From the NCBI GenBank assembly GCA_021771695.1, contig JAETON010000011.1, positions 1 through 64,000 of the forward strand: a DNA stretch of 64,000 nucleotides. The letters run 5' to 3'. Below the pieces are notes generated by a model. That model saw only the letters and a program-made list of their open reading frames with translations, was not told where the DNA came from and searched no databases. This stretch comes from Lachnospiraceae bacterium. GTDB taxonomy: Bacteria; Bacillota; Clostridia; Lachnospirales; Lachnospiraceae. Position numbers and translations under genes: made by a program. Below, one piece after another: positions 33,511 to 42,012 of this stretch (positions are counted from its first letter, which is position 1; each line of letters begins with the position of its first letter).

Positions 33511-34152
33511 TTATCTTTCCTTTCTGTTTTTTAACATTAACAACTGATAAACTCCATATCCAATCATGACAAACATGATAAATATACCAATATAATCGAT
33601 TAAAGAAATAAGCATATTTTCTTCAAAATGAAGTGGATACATTAACTGAAGTTGTAGTTTTGTGATAATTTCTCTTTTCATGAAACCACGAACTCCGAAT
33701 ATACAAGCAAATATAATCAAGAATATATTTATTACAATCCTATTTTCTTTTTTTACTTTTATAACTGAATTGTAATGAAGTCCTAAATGGATACCGCATA
33801 ACATAAACATCAGATAAGCAGATATAATATGGAGTGTTCTTCCTAGAAAATCATTGCGAAGTCCTACAAAAGACAGGTGTTCCTGTGAAATCATAAAAGA
33901 ACTACTGATCATAATAATCATAAAAATTAGCAAACTACTATTTATCATTACATAGGCAATCCTAATTTTATTGAATCTACCTTTTTGCAAATTTCTATAA
34001 AATTTTTTATTTAATATTTGATGAATTACAAATAAGATAATTGTTAAAATACCTGCTAGTTCATGTATAAAGTTTCCTGTCTGACTGACACACATTAGGA
34101 CAATCAACAAGATTACCATACACACATCTACGATCACTTTTAACTTCTTCAT
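33511..34152 (-). CDS. DUF4405-type membrane protein, probable heme-binding
   Basis: About 213 residues with five or six hydrophobic helices. Histidines are placed as in DUF4405/cytochrome b-like proteins: FIHELAGILTIILFVIHQIL in one helix (two His, 13 residues apart) and RTLHIISAYLMFMLCGIHLG, followed by LHYN, in another. Paired helices with such His can hold b-type heme and move electrons across the membrane. It lies between two anchored flavodoxins, so I infer that it supplies them with electrons. The ATG at 34152 overlaps the TAA of the upstream gene. Confidence 0.82.
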   Translation of the reverse strand: MKKLKVIVDVCMVILLIVLMCVSQTGNFIHELAGILTIILFVIHQILNKKFYRNLQKGRFNKIRIAYVMINSSLLIFMIIMISSSFMISQEHLSFVGLRNDFLGRTLHIISAYLMFMLCGIHLGLHYNSVIKVKKENRIVINIFLIIFACIFGVRGFMKREIITKLQLQLMYPLHFEENMLISLIDYIGIFIMFVMIGYGVYQLLMLKNRKER

Positions 34153-34153
34153 A

Positions 34154-34765
34154 TTACTTCGTAAATCCATTTGCATTTAAATAATCTTGAATACCATCTG
34201 TGTTAGATGAACTCACAAATAATCCATCATGAACAGTTGCTCCTTTCGCAGTTTCACGAATAAAGTCCATAGAGTTTTCAAACTGTTCTGTATCCATAGA
34301 GGCTGACTGTGTAAATGGATACACATCTTTATCTGCTAAATCATAATTTTCTAAAAATGTTCCAATAATCATTGGTGCAGTATGCCACCAAATTGGATAG
34401 CCGATAAAAATCGAATCGTATTCATCAATTGAAGCTGGCAAATTTGCAATCTCAGGTCTTTGGTTTTCATCTCGTTCTACTTTTGCGATATCCCCTGTTT
34501 CGCCATAATCTTCTGGATATGGATTTAATGGTTCAATTTCTAATACATCTCCACCAGTTTGTTCCACAATATATTCTGCCATTTCTTTCGTATTTCCAGA
34601 CCATGAAAAATAAGCAACTAATACATTTCCATCACTTTCTGTTTGTTCTGTTACTTGTGGTTCTTCATTGGGTTGTGTTTCTTTTTCTTCTGGAGCACTT
34701 GAACAAGCTGCTAAGGAAATTGTCATAATTAATGCGAATAAAATTTTCTTAAGTTTTTTTGTCAT
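34154..34765 (-). CDS. Flavodoxin lipoprotein
   Basis: About 203 residues. The signal peptide ends in the lipobox LAAC, followed by a Glu/Gln-rich linker and a flavodoxin domain: VLVAYFSWSGNTKEMAEYI as phosphate loop, IFIGYPIWWHTAPMIIGTFL as second flavin loop, and a shorter third loop (PFTQSASM) where many paralogues have CTHGGSG. I start at the ATG 34765, with AAAGG 9 nt upstream. It is a second outward-facing flavodoxin, lipid-linked rather than helix-anchored. Confidence 0.92.
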   Translation of the reverse strand: MTKKLKKILFALIMTISLAACSSAPEEKETQPNEEPQVTEQTESDGNVLVAYFSWSGNTKEMAEYIVEQTGGDVLEIEPLNPYPEDYGETGDIAKVERDENQRPEIANLPASIDEYDSIFIGYPIWWHTAPMIIGTFLENYDLADKDVYPFTQSASMDTEQFENSMDFIRETAKGATVHDGLFVSSSNTDGIQDYLNANGFTK

Positions 34766-34779
34766 GTTTTTCATCCTTT

Positions 34780-35406
34780 CTATTTTTTCAATATTTCAAG
34801 TTCTTCTAACCAAGATTCAATCTGATTAACACTTGATATTCTTGATTGCCCATATACTGCTAAATCTTTACTAGAATTTAAAAATGTAGGCATGGTTTCA
34901 TCAATGTCACTCTCTCCACTTGTACAAAATGGAATAATAAGTTTTCCTTCTAGATTGTAACTCTCTAGAAAAGTATTGATTAGTGCAGGAGTTGCATGAA
35001 ACCATACAGGATAACCAACAAAGACTATGTCATAGGCATCCATGTTCTCCACTTCACTCGCAAGTTCTGGGCGTGCGTTATTTCTTATTTCCATATTAGA
35101 CTCTATATACACATTGCTATAATTTGTTTTGGGAGTTATTTCAAATAAATCTCCACTTGTTTTTTCGCTAATCTCATTTGCCACTCTTTGTGTAGTACCT
35201 GAGTAAGAAAAATAAGCAACGAGTATAGTTAATTCTTCTTTTGATAGTATTTCTTGTTTAATTTGTTCTGTTTGTTCAGCATTAAGAGAATAATCATTTA
35301 AACTTCTAAAAAGTGTGGGATAGCGAAATATGTTATATCCGACTAAAAAGAATACGCAGATGATAATAAATATACTTCCCACAATCATAGTTTTTTTTAC
35401 ATTCAT
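34780..35406 (-). CDS. Membrane-anchored flavodoxin
   Basis: About 208 residues. After a short basic start comes a membrane helix (MIVGSIFIIICVFFLVGYNI), then a linker and the flavodoxin domain: ILVAYFSYSGTTQRVANEIS, VFVGYPVWFHATPALINTFL and PFCTSGESDID. It is the third externally placed flavodoxin in the operon. The start at 35406 lies just after the dehydrogenase stop codon (a 9-bp overlap region). Differences in the flavin loops between the three suggest different redox potentials or partners. Confidence 0.9.
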   Translation of the reverse strand: MNVKKTMIVGSIFIIICVFFLVGYNIFRYPTLFRSLNDYSLNAEQTEQIKQEILSKEELTILVAYFSYSGTTQRVANEISEKTSGDLFEITPKTNYSNVYIESNMEIRNNARPELASEVENMDAYDIVFVGYPVWFHATPALINTFLESYNLEGKLIIPFCTSGESDIDETMPTFLNSSKDLAVYGQSRISSVNQIESWLEELEILKK

Positions 35407-35414
35407 ACCTTTAC

Positions 35415-36560
35415 CTACATACATTCCAATAAAATTTCATGAACTTCATGTTTTGAAAGTGTATATGGATTACTTTGAATAATATTTGTAGTATCTGCGA
35501 CTTGTTTTAACAGTTCCGGTGTAATTTTCATAGTAGAACTTAGATCATTTAGTTTTGTTGGAAGTCCGCATTCTTTAATCAAATCATCCAAAGCATCTAA
35601 TCCTTTTTCAGCAGTATCCTCATTGAACACGACTCTTGCTAGTTTCGTAAGCTTTTCTCTGGCATGATCTAAAATATAACGATAGTATCTAGGTTGTATA
35701 ATTGCTAGTCCTTGTCCATGATTACAGTCGGTATAGGCAGCTAGTTGATGTTCAATCTGGTGAACTTGGAAATCTGTTTGTCTTCCACATTTTAAGATGC
35801 CATTTTCTGCCATTGCAGAATCCCACATTAGATTTCCTCTTGCCTGTTCATCATGAATGTCAGTTAATAATCGCAGCATATTATCGACTGTGTTTTTCAT
35901 GATCGCAAGTGCTACATCATCGGATACATTATCTTGATCACTATTTCCAAAATATGTCTCCATCGCATGACTTAATGTATCAAATGCACCTGATAATACT
36001 TGCGTACGAGGTACGCTCATTGTATAAGTTGGATCAAGCACTGCAAATGTTGGTGTTGTCGCAAAGATGCCTCCTTTCCACTTTTTTTCTTCGTGGGTAA
36101 TGACTGCTCCACCATTCATTTCAGCCCCTGTTCCTGATACAGTAACAATAGCCCCCATTGGAATACCATCTGTAGGAAACTTTCCTTTTATATATTCCAT
36201 TTCCCAAATATCTTCATCTAGTAGAGACTGTGCTGAAATCACTTTACAGCAGTCAATCACACTGCCTCCTCCTACTGCTAAGATAAAATCTATTTCATGT
36301 TCTTTTACAATTTTTACACCTTCTTGTACTTTCTTGTAGGTTGGATTTGACATAATTCCTGCGAACTCAATCACGGTTTTATTACTTTCTTTTAATAATT
36401 CTAGAATTTCTTCATAGATACCATTTTTTTTAATTGATCCTCCACCATAAGCAAGTAGTACAGTATCTCCATATTGATTTAATTCTTGTGTGAGTGCATC
36501 TTTGGCACTTCCTTTTCCAAAATATACTTTTGTTGGATAAGAATATGTAAATTTATTCAT
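35415..36560 (-). CDS. Iron-containing alcohol dehydrogenase
   Basis: 381 residues, the usual length of the group III (Fe-ADH) family; it looks closest to the butanol dehydrogenase/YqhD-like branch. The nucleotide-binding part has FILAVGGGSVIDCCK. The metal ligands are in GAFDTLSHAMETYF and HQIEHQLAAYTDCNHGQGLA, with several conserved His. It interconverts aldehydes and alcohols with NAD(P)H. With the MerR regulator of AdhR type it suggests detoxification of reactive aldehydes. GGAGG lies 7 nt before the ATG. Confidence 0.95.
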   Translation of the reverse strand: MNKFTYSYPTKVYFGKGSAKDALTQELNQYGDTVLLAYGGGSIKKNGIYEEILELLKESNKTVIEFAGIMSNPTYKKVQEGVKIVKEHEIDFILAVGGGSVIDCCKVISAQSLLDEDIWEMEYIKGKFPTDGIPMGAIVTVSGTGAEMNGGAVITHEEKKWKGGIFATTPTFAVLDPTYTMSVPRTQVLSGAFDTLSHAMETYFGNSDQDNVSDDVALAIMKNTVDNMLRLLTDIHDEQARGNLMWDSAMAENGILKCGRQTDFQVHQIEHQLAAYTDCNHGQGLAIIQPRYYRYILDHAREKLTKLARVVFNEDTAEKGLDALDDLIKECGLPTKLNDLSSTMKITPELLKQVADTTNIIQSNPYTLSKHEVHEILLECM

Positions 36561-36576
36561 TGTCTAACCTCCACGT

Positions 36577-37194
36577 TTATCGAATAAAATTTGTTAATAC
36601 TTTGTCGTTGTCTGGATGCTTGATTCCTTGTTTTTTTCCAAGTTCAATGCACCTTAACATCCATGCCATGTTTTTACCTAAGTTATACATGGTCATTAAA
36701 CCTTCTTTATCTTCTTTCACTTCTTCAGGTTGAGCACCATAGACATGATTCCAATACGTTGAAGAAACAACAGCCATAGAACAAATCGTAAAATATTTAT
36801 TAATTACATCAAATGATGCCGTTGTTCCTGCACGTCTTGCAGATAATACTGCAGCTGCTGGCTTATAAGCAAATATAGGTCCTCCTGAATAAAATACACG
36901 ATCCATAAAAGTTAGTAACCTGCCACTAGGATGGGCAAAATATACTGGCGAACCAAATATAAAACCATCTGTTTCTTTTGCCTTTTCTACAAATTCATTC
37001 ACAATATCATCAAAAACACATCTTCCTGTCGTTTTACATTTACGACAAGCAATACAATCTGGAATTGCCTTGTTTCCAATGAAAAATATTTCTGTTTCAA
37101 TTCCTTCTTCATTTAATGCTCTTTCTATTTCTTTTAAAGCCACATTTGTACATCCATCTTTCCTTGAACTGCCATTTACTAATATTACTTTCAT
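36577..37194 (-). CDS. NADPH-dependent FMN reductase family protein
   Basis: About 205 residues. MKVILVNGSSRKDGCTNVAL is the phosphate loop of the flavodoxin-like fold. CIACRKCKTTGRCVFDD carries four cysteines, as in iron-sulfur flavoproteins, and GFIFGSPVYFAHPSGRLLTF is the second flavin loop. It is the first gene after the MerR-type promoter and probably reduces FMN or passes electrons from NADPH into the system. The start is uncertain: ATG 37194 fits homologues, while TTG 37203 is nearer AAGGAG. Confidence 0.9.
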   Translation of the reverse strand: MKVILVNGSSRKDGCTNVALKEIERALNEEGIETEIFFIGNKAIPDCIACRKCKTTGRCVFDDIVNEFVEKAKETDGFIFGSPVYFAHPSGRLLTFMDRVFYSGGPIFAYKPAAAVLSARRAGTTASFDVINKYFTICSMAVVSSTYWNHVYGAQPEEVKEDKEGLMTMYNLGKNMAWMLRCIELGKKQGIKHPDNDKVLTNFIR

Positions 37195-37272
37195 ACTCGG
37201 CAATCATCTCCTTTCACTTGTGAATATTTATCATTCGTGTTATAATCCGATTGTCATTTCCGGTTTACGTAA

Positions 37273-37302
37273 CCGATTATAATTTACGGTTGTTACTATC
37301 GG
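37273..37302. promoter_or_regulatory. MerR-type operator of the redox operon
   Basis: A 30-bp dyad: CCGATAGTAA and TTATAATCGG on the minus strand match as inverted repeats at 8 of 10 positions around a 10-bp centre. It lies over the promoter spacer, where MerR regulators bind to untwist DNA. Confidence 0.72.
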
Positions 37303-37306
37303 TCAA
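37276..37306 (-). promoter_or_regulatory. Redox operon promoter with a 19-bp spacer
   Basis: Minus strand TTGACC (complement of 37301-37306), a spacer of exactly 19 bp, and TATAAT (complement of 37276-37281). The over-long spacer is the hallmark of promoters activated by MerR proteins. A MerR gene is transcribed divergently 60 bp away. Confidence 0.8.
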
Positions 37307-37367
37307 TAGTTTTTTTGAAAAATTTTAAAAATTTTTTTTATGATTGGAGGAGATTCATATTTATACT

Positions 37368-37757
37368 ATGATGCAAGTATGTAGGGAACTTGATATTACC
37401 TACCAAACTTTAAAATATTATTGTAATGAGGGTTTAGTACCAAATGTAAAACGTGATGCGAATAATCGACGCATTTTTGATGAACATGATGTAAAATGGA
37501 TTAAAGATTTAACTTGTTTAAAGAAATGTGGCATGAGCATTCAAGAAATGAAAAATTATCTTGAATTATGTTTGCAAGGAGAATCAACCATTCTACCTAG
37601 AAAAGAAATGCTTGCAAAGAAAAGAAAAGCCTTAAAAGAATCTATCAAGGAGTTAGAAGACAGCGTTGATTATATTGATTGGAAGCAGAATTTTTATGAT
37701 GAAATACTTTCTGGAAAACGTCCTTATGTAAGTAATTTAATCAGAAAAAAAATCTAA
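37368..37757 (+). CDS. MerR family regulator (AdhR-like)
   Basis: At least 129 residues. The N-terminal winged helix has VCRELDITYQTLKYYCNEGL, then VKRDANNRRIFDEHDVKWI, and a dimerisation coiled-coil follows (RKEMLAKKRKALKESIKELE). A cysteine in DLTCLKKCGMS sits where AdhR-type aldehyde sensors keep theirs. Translation may really begin at the ATT at 37359: GGAGG lies 8 nt before it but 17 nt before the first ATG. The protein faces the redox operon and should control its 19-bp-spacer promoter. The end NFYDEILSGKRPYVSNLI is distinctive. Confidence 0.9.
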   Translation: MMQVCRELDITYQTLKYYCNEGLVPNVKRDANNRRIFDEHDVKWIKDLTCLKKCGMSIQEMKNYLELCLQGESTILPRKEMLAKKRKALKESIKELEDSVDYIDWKQNFYDEILSGKRPYVSNLIRKKI

Positions 37758-37813
37758 TACTTACTAATATTTATGATAATTTATATCAAAACAAAAGTTC
37801 ATTAAAACCTAAA

Positions 37814-37864
37814 AAAACAGAATTTCTAATTCTAACTATATAGTAGGAGAAATCCTGTTTTTTA
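37814..37864 (+). terminator. Terminator of the MerR gene
   Basis: AAAACAG-A-ATTTCT pairs with AGAAAT-C-CTGTTTT (one mismatch) between 37814 and 37861, followed by T residues. The remaining 37865-38096 is AT-rich, with no gene or clear motif. Confidence 0.75.
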
Positions 37865-38096
37865 TTTGATTTACCTAATTATTTTAAATTATTGTTTTCT
37901 AAATACACTTAACTTCCTAATCATTAAGGATAATTCATAAAAATAATAAATTCTAATTTTAGATTAGATGATGTAATAAAAGATATAGATTATACTCTGT
38001 AATTTTATTTAAGTTAAACTGAATAAGTTCTTGTCGGTTCAGTAATGACCTCCTCCCTTGTTCAACAAACTTTGAGTCTACTCCCTTTTTGAAAAT

Positions 38097-38351
38097 TTAC
38101 TTTAAAAAATACATATTGCTCGTATTTCCTTTATTTTCTCGGTATCGAGCAACTTTTTTTATGTATCCATTACTCTCTAATTCTCTTAAGGCACGCTTTA
38201 CTGTACTCTGGGATACATCTAAATCTTTAGAAATCGTATTGATGGAAGGAAAACATTTCCCTTCCTTATCGCAACGACTTCTTAAATACATATAAACTGC
38301 TTTCGCTCTTAGCTTTAAACCAGAAGCATAAATCGAATTAATATAATCCAT
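38097..38351 (-). CDS. Small winged-helix protein (ICE control or replication)
   Basis: 84 residues forming one winged helix: KLRAKAVYMYLRSRCDKEGK, CFPSINTISKDLDVSQSTVK, RALRELESNGYIKKV. This is the HTH_36/replication-initiator-like fold found at the end of transfer operons. It overlaps the coupling-protein gene by one base. It could regulate transfer or assist plasmid-like replication of the excised circle; the sequence does not decide. Confidence 0.85.
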   Translation of the reverse strand: MDYINSIYASGLKLRAKAVYMYLRSRCDKEGKCFPSINTISKDLDVSQSTVKRALRELESNGYIKKVARYRENKGNTSNMYFLK

Positions 38352-40096
38352 TACACCTTCACCTCCCCATTTCCTTTGATTTGAATATGAAGAATTTCAT
38401 CCTCTGTATCTTCCTTTGAACCATATTTATTTAATATTGATTTCTGTAATCTTTCTCGATCCGCATAGTAAACCTTTCGACTAATCTGTTCTTCAATTCG
38501 ATAGGCTTCTTCAAAAGTAATTCCCCATTTTATAAACAAAGGTAATTTTGTTTTCATTGGATTTGTACCTGTCTTTGTTACAATAAAATGTCCTTTCTTT
38601 AATGCCTTTAATTCATCTGGTGTCATCAAAGGACGACTTATCATTTGCAACGATTGTGATGGATCATTCTTCCCTCTAGTAATCGATCCTGATAAAACAG
38701 TCTGTGTGCCTAATGCTTCAGATAAAGTCTTTGCAGTTTCACTATTCGGTGCAAAACCTCCAAATATCGTATCTTGACAGTTATCAATGATAATATCTGC
38801 ACCCTCTTTTCCATAGTTCTTCTGCATTTGTGCAATGGATTGAATAAGAGGTACTAAAGTTACTCTGCGAGAACGAGAAGCACTAAACATCATTTCAGCC
38901 GAATTGATTTTAGGAAATGTTCCATATTCATCTAAAAAAAACATGACTCGATTCTTTAATCTTCCATCCGTTTCATCAGCTACCACTAAGATTTCTCTGT
39001 ACAGCTGTTCAATAATCAAAGAAATCAAAAAGTGTTTCGTAACATCTTCTTCTGGTAAGCATAAAAATATCGCAGTCTTTTCATTACAGAAACTTTCTGC
39101 ATCGATGACACTATCAAAACAAAGGATTTGTTCTAATTCGGAATCTAGGAAAGCATTTAATCTAGATAAGGCTGTGGAAAGTACCGATTGCATCGACTGT
39201 TCAGCAGTATTTAAAGCAGCACCTGCAAACCATCTTGCTTTATGACTTTCAGGAAGTTCCTCCAACAGTATTTGAAACTGATTTTTTCCTTTTACTTTTG
39301 ATGGTGCAAGTAAATCTTGTATCAGTTTAAATACAGATATAATATGTCTTTCTCTTGGTTCACAAAACTCAGCAATTAGCAAAATGGTAGATGTTAACAA
39401 TCCTTCTGCACTGTCATAGAAAAAAGCATTTTGACCATAACTAGAAGCATCCTGTTCTCCACTAAAAATAATGGTTTTCGCTATAATCTTTGCGTATTTT
39501 TCTGCTTTTGCTTTTGAGCGTAAATCGGTAGAATCGTGTAAATATAAGTCCATATACTTATTGACTAGATGAAGCATATTATTTCCATGTGACTTTGTTG
39601 GATTACGCAAATCAATTACTGCTACTTTATAGCCATAATATTTACTGGCGATTGTTCCATAGTTTCGATACAAATCTCCTTTGGTATCCGTTGTTAAAAA
39701 ACTCATTCCTGACGCACATGTGTATTCTAAATTTGGATACAAAAAAAACGATGTCTTTCCTACCCCTGCTGCACCGATCATCAAGCAGTGGATATCGTCA
39801 TCGTCTATATATGCACTAAGCTTTCGTTTCTTTCCAGTACTACCTACCACAAGACCTTGAACTTGTGGTAGGTTCTTTCCTTTTCTCCAATTTTTTGGAT
39901 TATATCGTACGATATGATACGTTTCATGAATTTCTTTTTTCGATGCAAATGCAGAAGTACCATATTGACCATTTCCTACAGTCTTTGCTTTTATACCATC
40001 TAAACTATAACTGTGAGATGCTAATTGTATCAAAGCAATCAATCCAAACATACCTCCACCAACACAAACGAATAATAATAGTCCTTCCATATTCAC
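38351..40096 (-). CDS. VirD4/TraG-type conjugative coupling protein
   Basis: 581 residues. An N-terminal membrane helix (LLLFVCVGGGMFGLIALIQL) is followed by the ATPase domain: Walker A CLMIGAAGVGKTSF (about residues 104-117), NPTKSHGNNMLHLV, and Walker B VMFFLDEYGTFPKI. The motif SARSRRVTLVPLIQSIAQM-like helicase block (here starting SASRSRR) follows. It brings the relaxase-DNA complex to the mating channel and powers DNA export. It sits directly after the Toprim gene, in the usual order for this ICE type. Confidence 0.95.
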   Translation of the reverse strand: MNMEGLLLFVCVGGGMFGLIALIQLASHSYSLDGIKAKTVGNGQYGTSAFASKKEIHETYHIVRYNPKNWRKGKNLPQVQGLVVGSTGKKRKLSAYIDDDDIHCLMIGAAGVGKTSFFLYPNLEYTCASGMSFLTTDTKGDLYRNYGTIASKYYGYKVAVIDLRNPTKSHGNNMLHLVNKYMDLYLHDSTDLRSKAKAEKYAKIIAKTIIFSGEQDASSYGQNAFFYDSAEGLLTSTILLIAEFCEPRERHIISVFKLIQDLLAPSKVKGKNQFQILLEELPESHKARWFAGAALNTAEQSMQSVLSTALSRLNAFLDSELEQILCFDSVIDAESFCNEKTAIFLCLPEEDVTKHFLISLIIEQLYREILVVADETDGRLKNRVMFFLDEYGTFPKINSAEMMFSASRSRRVTLVPLIQSIAQMQKNYGKEGADIIIDNCQDTIFGGFAPNSETAKTLSEALGTQTVLSGSITRGKNDPSQSLQMISRPLMTPDELKALKKGHFIVTKTGTNPMKTKLPLFIKWGITFEEAYRIEEQISRKVYYADRERLQKSILNKYGSKEDTEDEILHIQIKGNGEVKV

Positions 40097-40102
40097 ATCG
40101 TT

Positions 40103-41866
40103 TTAAGTTAGACTCATTTCCATACTGGGAAGGTATTCTCTACGATAATTTTTCATCTTTTGTAACGCTTCTTCGGTATCTTCGGATGTCATTACATCCA
40201 TACTGATTTCCTGAATATCATCTTGTCCTACCTCTTTTAAATCTACTTTAAGTCTATCTAATTCCATAAATACCTGTTCATTAAATTCATCAATAGAAGT
40301 CACATCGATATATTCTTGCATAATCCCTAGTGCTTCTTCATAACTACCGCAAGATGTAACACGCTGAAATACTTCATTAGCCAGTTCTTCTTCTCCAATC
40401 GCACGTAATGATTTTTGTGTCATACCAATTAAGGCAAAGACATTTCCATCCGTACCAATTAACGGACATTTAGGTTTTCTATTTTGATCCATCTTAAATT
40501 CCTCCTGTATATATTGTTCTAGATCTTCCTGCATATCAAAATAAGCAATCAGCATCATGCTGTCATCGGCTACATCCAACAACAGTTTCTGTAACCGTTC
40601 TTGCCTTTGTGGATATTCCTTATTGATGTAGCAGTCTTTTAATTTGTGAATCAACTCTTTTAATTGCTCGATTCTTTTGTTCTGATCACCACGATCTTTA
40701 TGTGGTCGATATTGCTTTATAAGTGCGCCCTCTATTTCAATAGGATGCTCGCTTAATTGTTGATGATACCGAAATGCTCTTGAACTCAGTTCACATAAAC
40801 AATTTCTTACTTTCTCAAATTCTATTTTGCCTTTTTGATTCAATATTGGAAAAATAGAAAGATATTGATCCATAATGTGTTTGATTTCAATTTTTTCCTT
40901 GAATGGTTGAAATTGTTCTTTGTATTTTCTAAGCAGATGTTGAAACATTATCGGTTTGGGATTATCAATTCCTTCTTGCAAATCTTGTACCCCATTAGTT
41001 TGTTTTAAATCTTCATTCCAATCTTTCAAAGTTGCATACTTCTGTTCAATTACAATTTGATATCCGTTTTCTTCGAGTTCTTCCTGTATTCGTGACATGG
41101 CTTCACTTCCAGCAATATCATGATCTAAGCATAAATTTACTTTTGTAATTCCACTATGTACTTTTAATTGATGTAACAAAGGTTGTATCGATACACCATT
41201 TAAAGCCACATAATGATGTTCTTGCCAATTATCTGGATGTAAAGATATATAAGACAACAAATCGATGGGTGCTTCAAATACATAGATTTCATTAGATGTT
41301 CCATTCCAATGAAAACTATATCTAGGATCAGAACCAGTTTCATTACCACGATAACTTCCAAAGGTGGCACGTTTATGTGCATGACGCATTGTTCCTTCTT
41401 CATCAAACCCTGCAAAAACTACATTATGATACTTCTCGGATTCATAAATAAGTCCTTGTTCTGTAAATGTATTTAATACATTTCTATCAATATATCGTTG
41501 TTTCAGTAAGTAACCATACACTCGTTTCATGGTTACATTTTTAGTTGGTGCATGAAACTCTTTTGGTTCTTGTTCTTCGTGATGCGCTTGTTCATAAGGA
41601 ACTCCTGATTCATTCAATAAAAGTTGTACCGCTTCTGGGAATGAGTAGTGATAAAACTTTTGTAGAAAAGAAATTGGATATCCACCTTCTTCATACTTAT
41701 GTTGATACCATCGATTCCCTTTGATTGTGACACTACTATTTCGCATCCAACGAATTTCTTTTCCGGATTTCTCTAATGTTTCACCCTGTTTCCGCAAGAA
41801 ATCGGCAAGATCAATATTATTCGCAATCTGAATTTGTTCTTTTGAAAATGCTACATATTTTGACAT
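40103..41866 (-). CDS. Toprim/DUF3991 primase-like protein
   Basis: 587 residues. The N-terminal 100 resemble the DNA-binding part of DnaG-like proteins (WYQHKYEEGGYPISFLQKFY) but lack the zinc cysteines. DUF3991 follows (VYGYLLKQRYIDRNVLNTFT). The Toprim domain is seen in EIYVFEAPIDLLSYISLHPD (conserved Glu) and VNLCLDHDIAGSEAMSR (Asp-x-Asp). About 300 helical residues follow. Such proteins probably make primers for the transferred strand. GAGGAGG precedes the ATG. Confidence 0.9.
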   Translation of the reverse strand: MSKYVAFSKEQIQIANNIDLADFLRKQGETLEKSGKEIRWMRNSSVTIKGNRWYQHKYEEGGYPISFLQKFYHYSFPEAVQLLLNESGVPYEQAHHEEQEPKEFHAPTKNVTMKRVYGYLLKQRYIDRNVLNTFTEQGLIYESEKYHNVVFAGFDEEGTMRHAHKRATFGSYRGNETGSDPRYSFHWNGTSNEIYVFEAPIDLLSYISLHPDNWQEHHYVALNGVSIQPLLHQLKVHSGITKVNLCLDHDIAGSEAMSRIQEELEENGYQIVIEQKYATLKDWNEDLKQTNGVQDLQEGIDNPKPIMFQHLLRKYKEQFQPFKEKIEIKHIMDQYLSIFPILNQKGKIEFEKVRNCLCELSSRAFRYHQQLSEHPIEIEGALIKQYRPHKDRGDQNKRIEQLKELIHKLKDCYINKEYPQRQERLQKLLLDVADDSMMLIAYFDMQEDLEQYIQEEFKMDQNRKPKCPLIGTDGNVFALIGMTQKSLRAIGEEELANEVFQRVTSCGSYEEALGIMQEYIDVTSIDEFNEQVFMELDRLKVDLKEVGQDDIQEISMDVMTSEDTEEALQKMKNYRREYLPSMEMSLT

Positions 41867-41880
41867 GAGCTATCCTCCTC

Positions 41881-41994
41881 TCAGTGATGTCGATCACTAT
41901 GTTTTTGTTGTATAGTTTTATTCGGAATTATGACAGCTTTTGCTTTCATTACTTGATTCTTTATAATCTGTTTTAATTCTTTTTTTGTTTTCAA
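41881..41994 (-). CDS. Small basic protein between relaxase and Toprim genes
   Basis: 37 residues: a TTG start with AAAGGA 7 nt upstream, a Lys-rich N-terminus (KTKKELKQIIKNQ), a hydrophobic middle (VIIPNK) and a His-rich end (SDRHH). It fills the gap between two transfer genes exactly, with no other frame competing. The function is unknown; the small size makes this call tentative. Confidence 0.5.
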   Translation of the reverse strand: MKTKKELKQIIKNQVMKAKAVIIPNKTIQQKHSDRHH

Positions 41995-42012
41995 GTTTTT
42001 ATCCTTTCTTTC

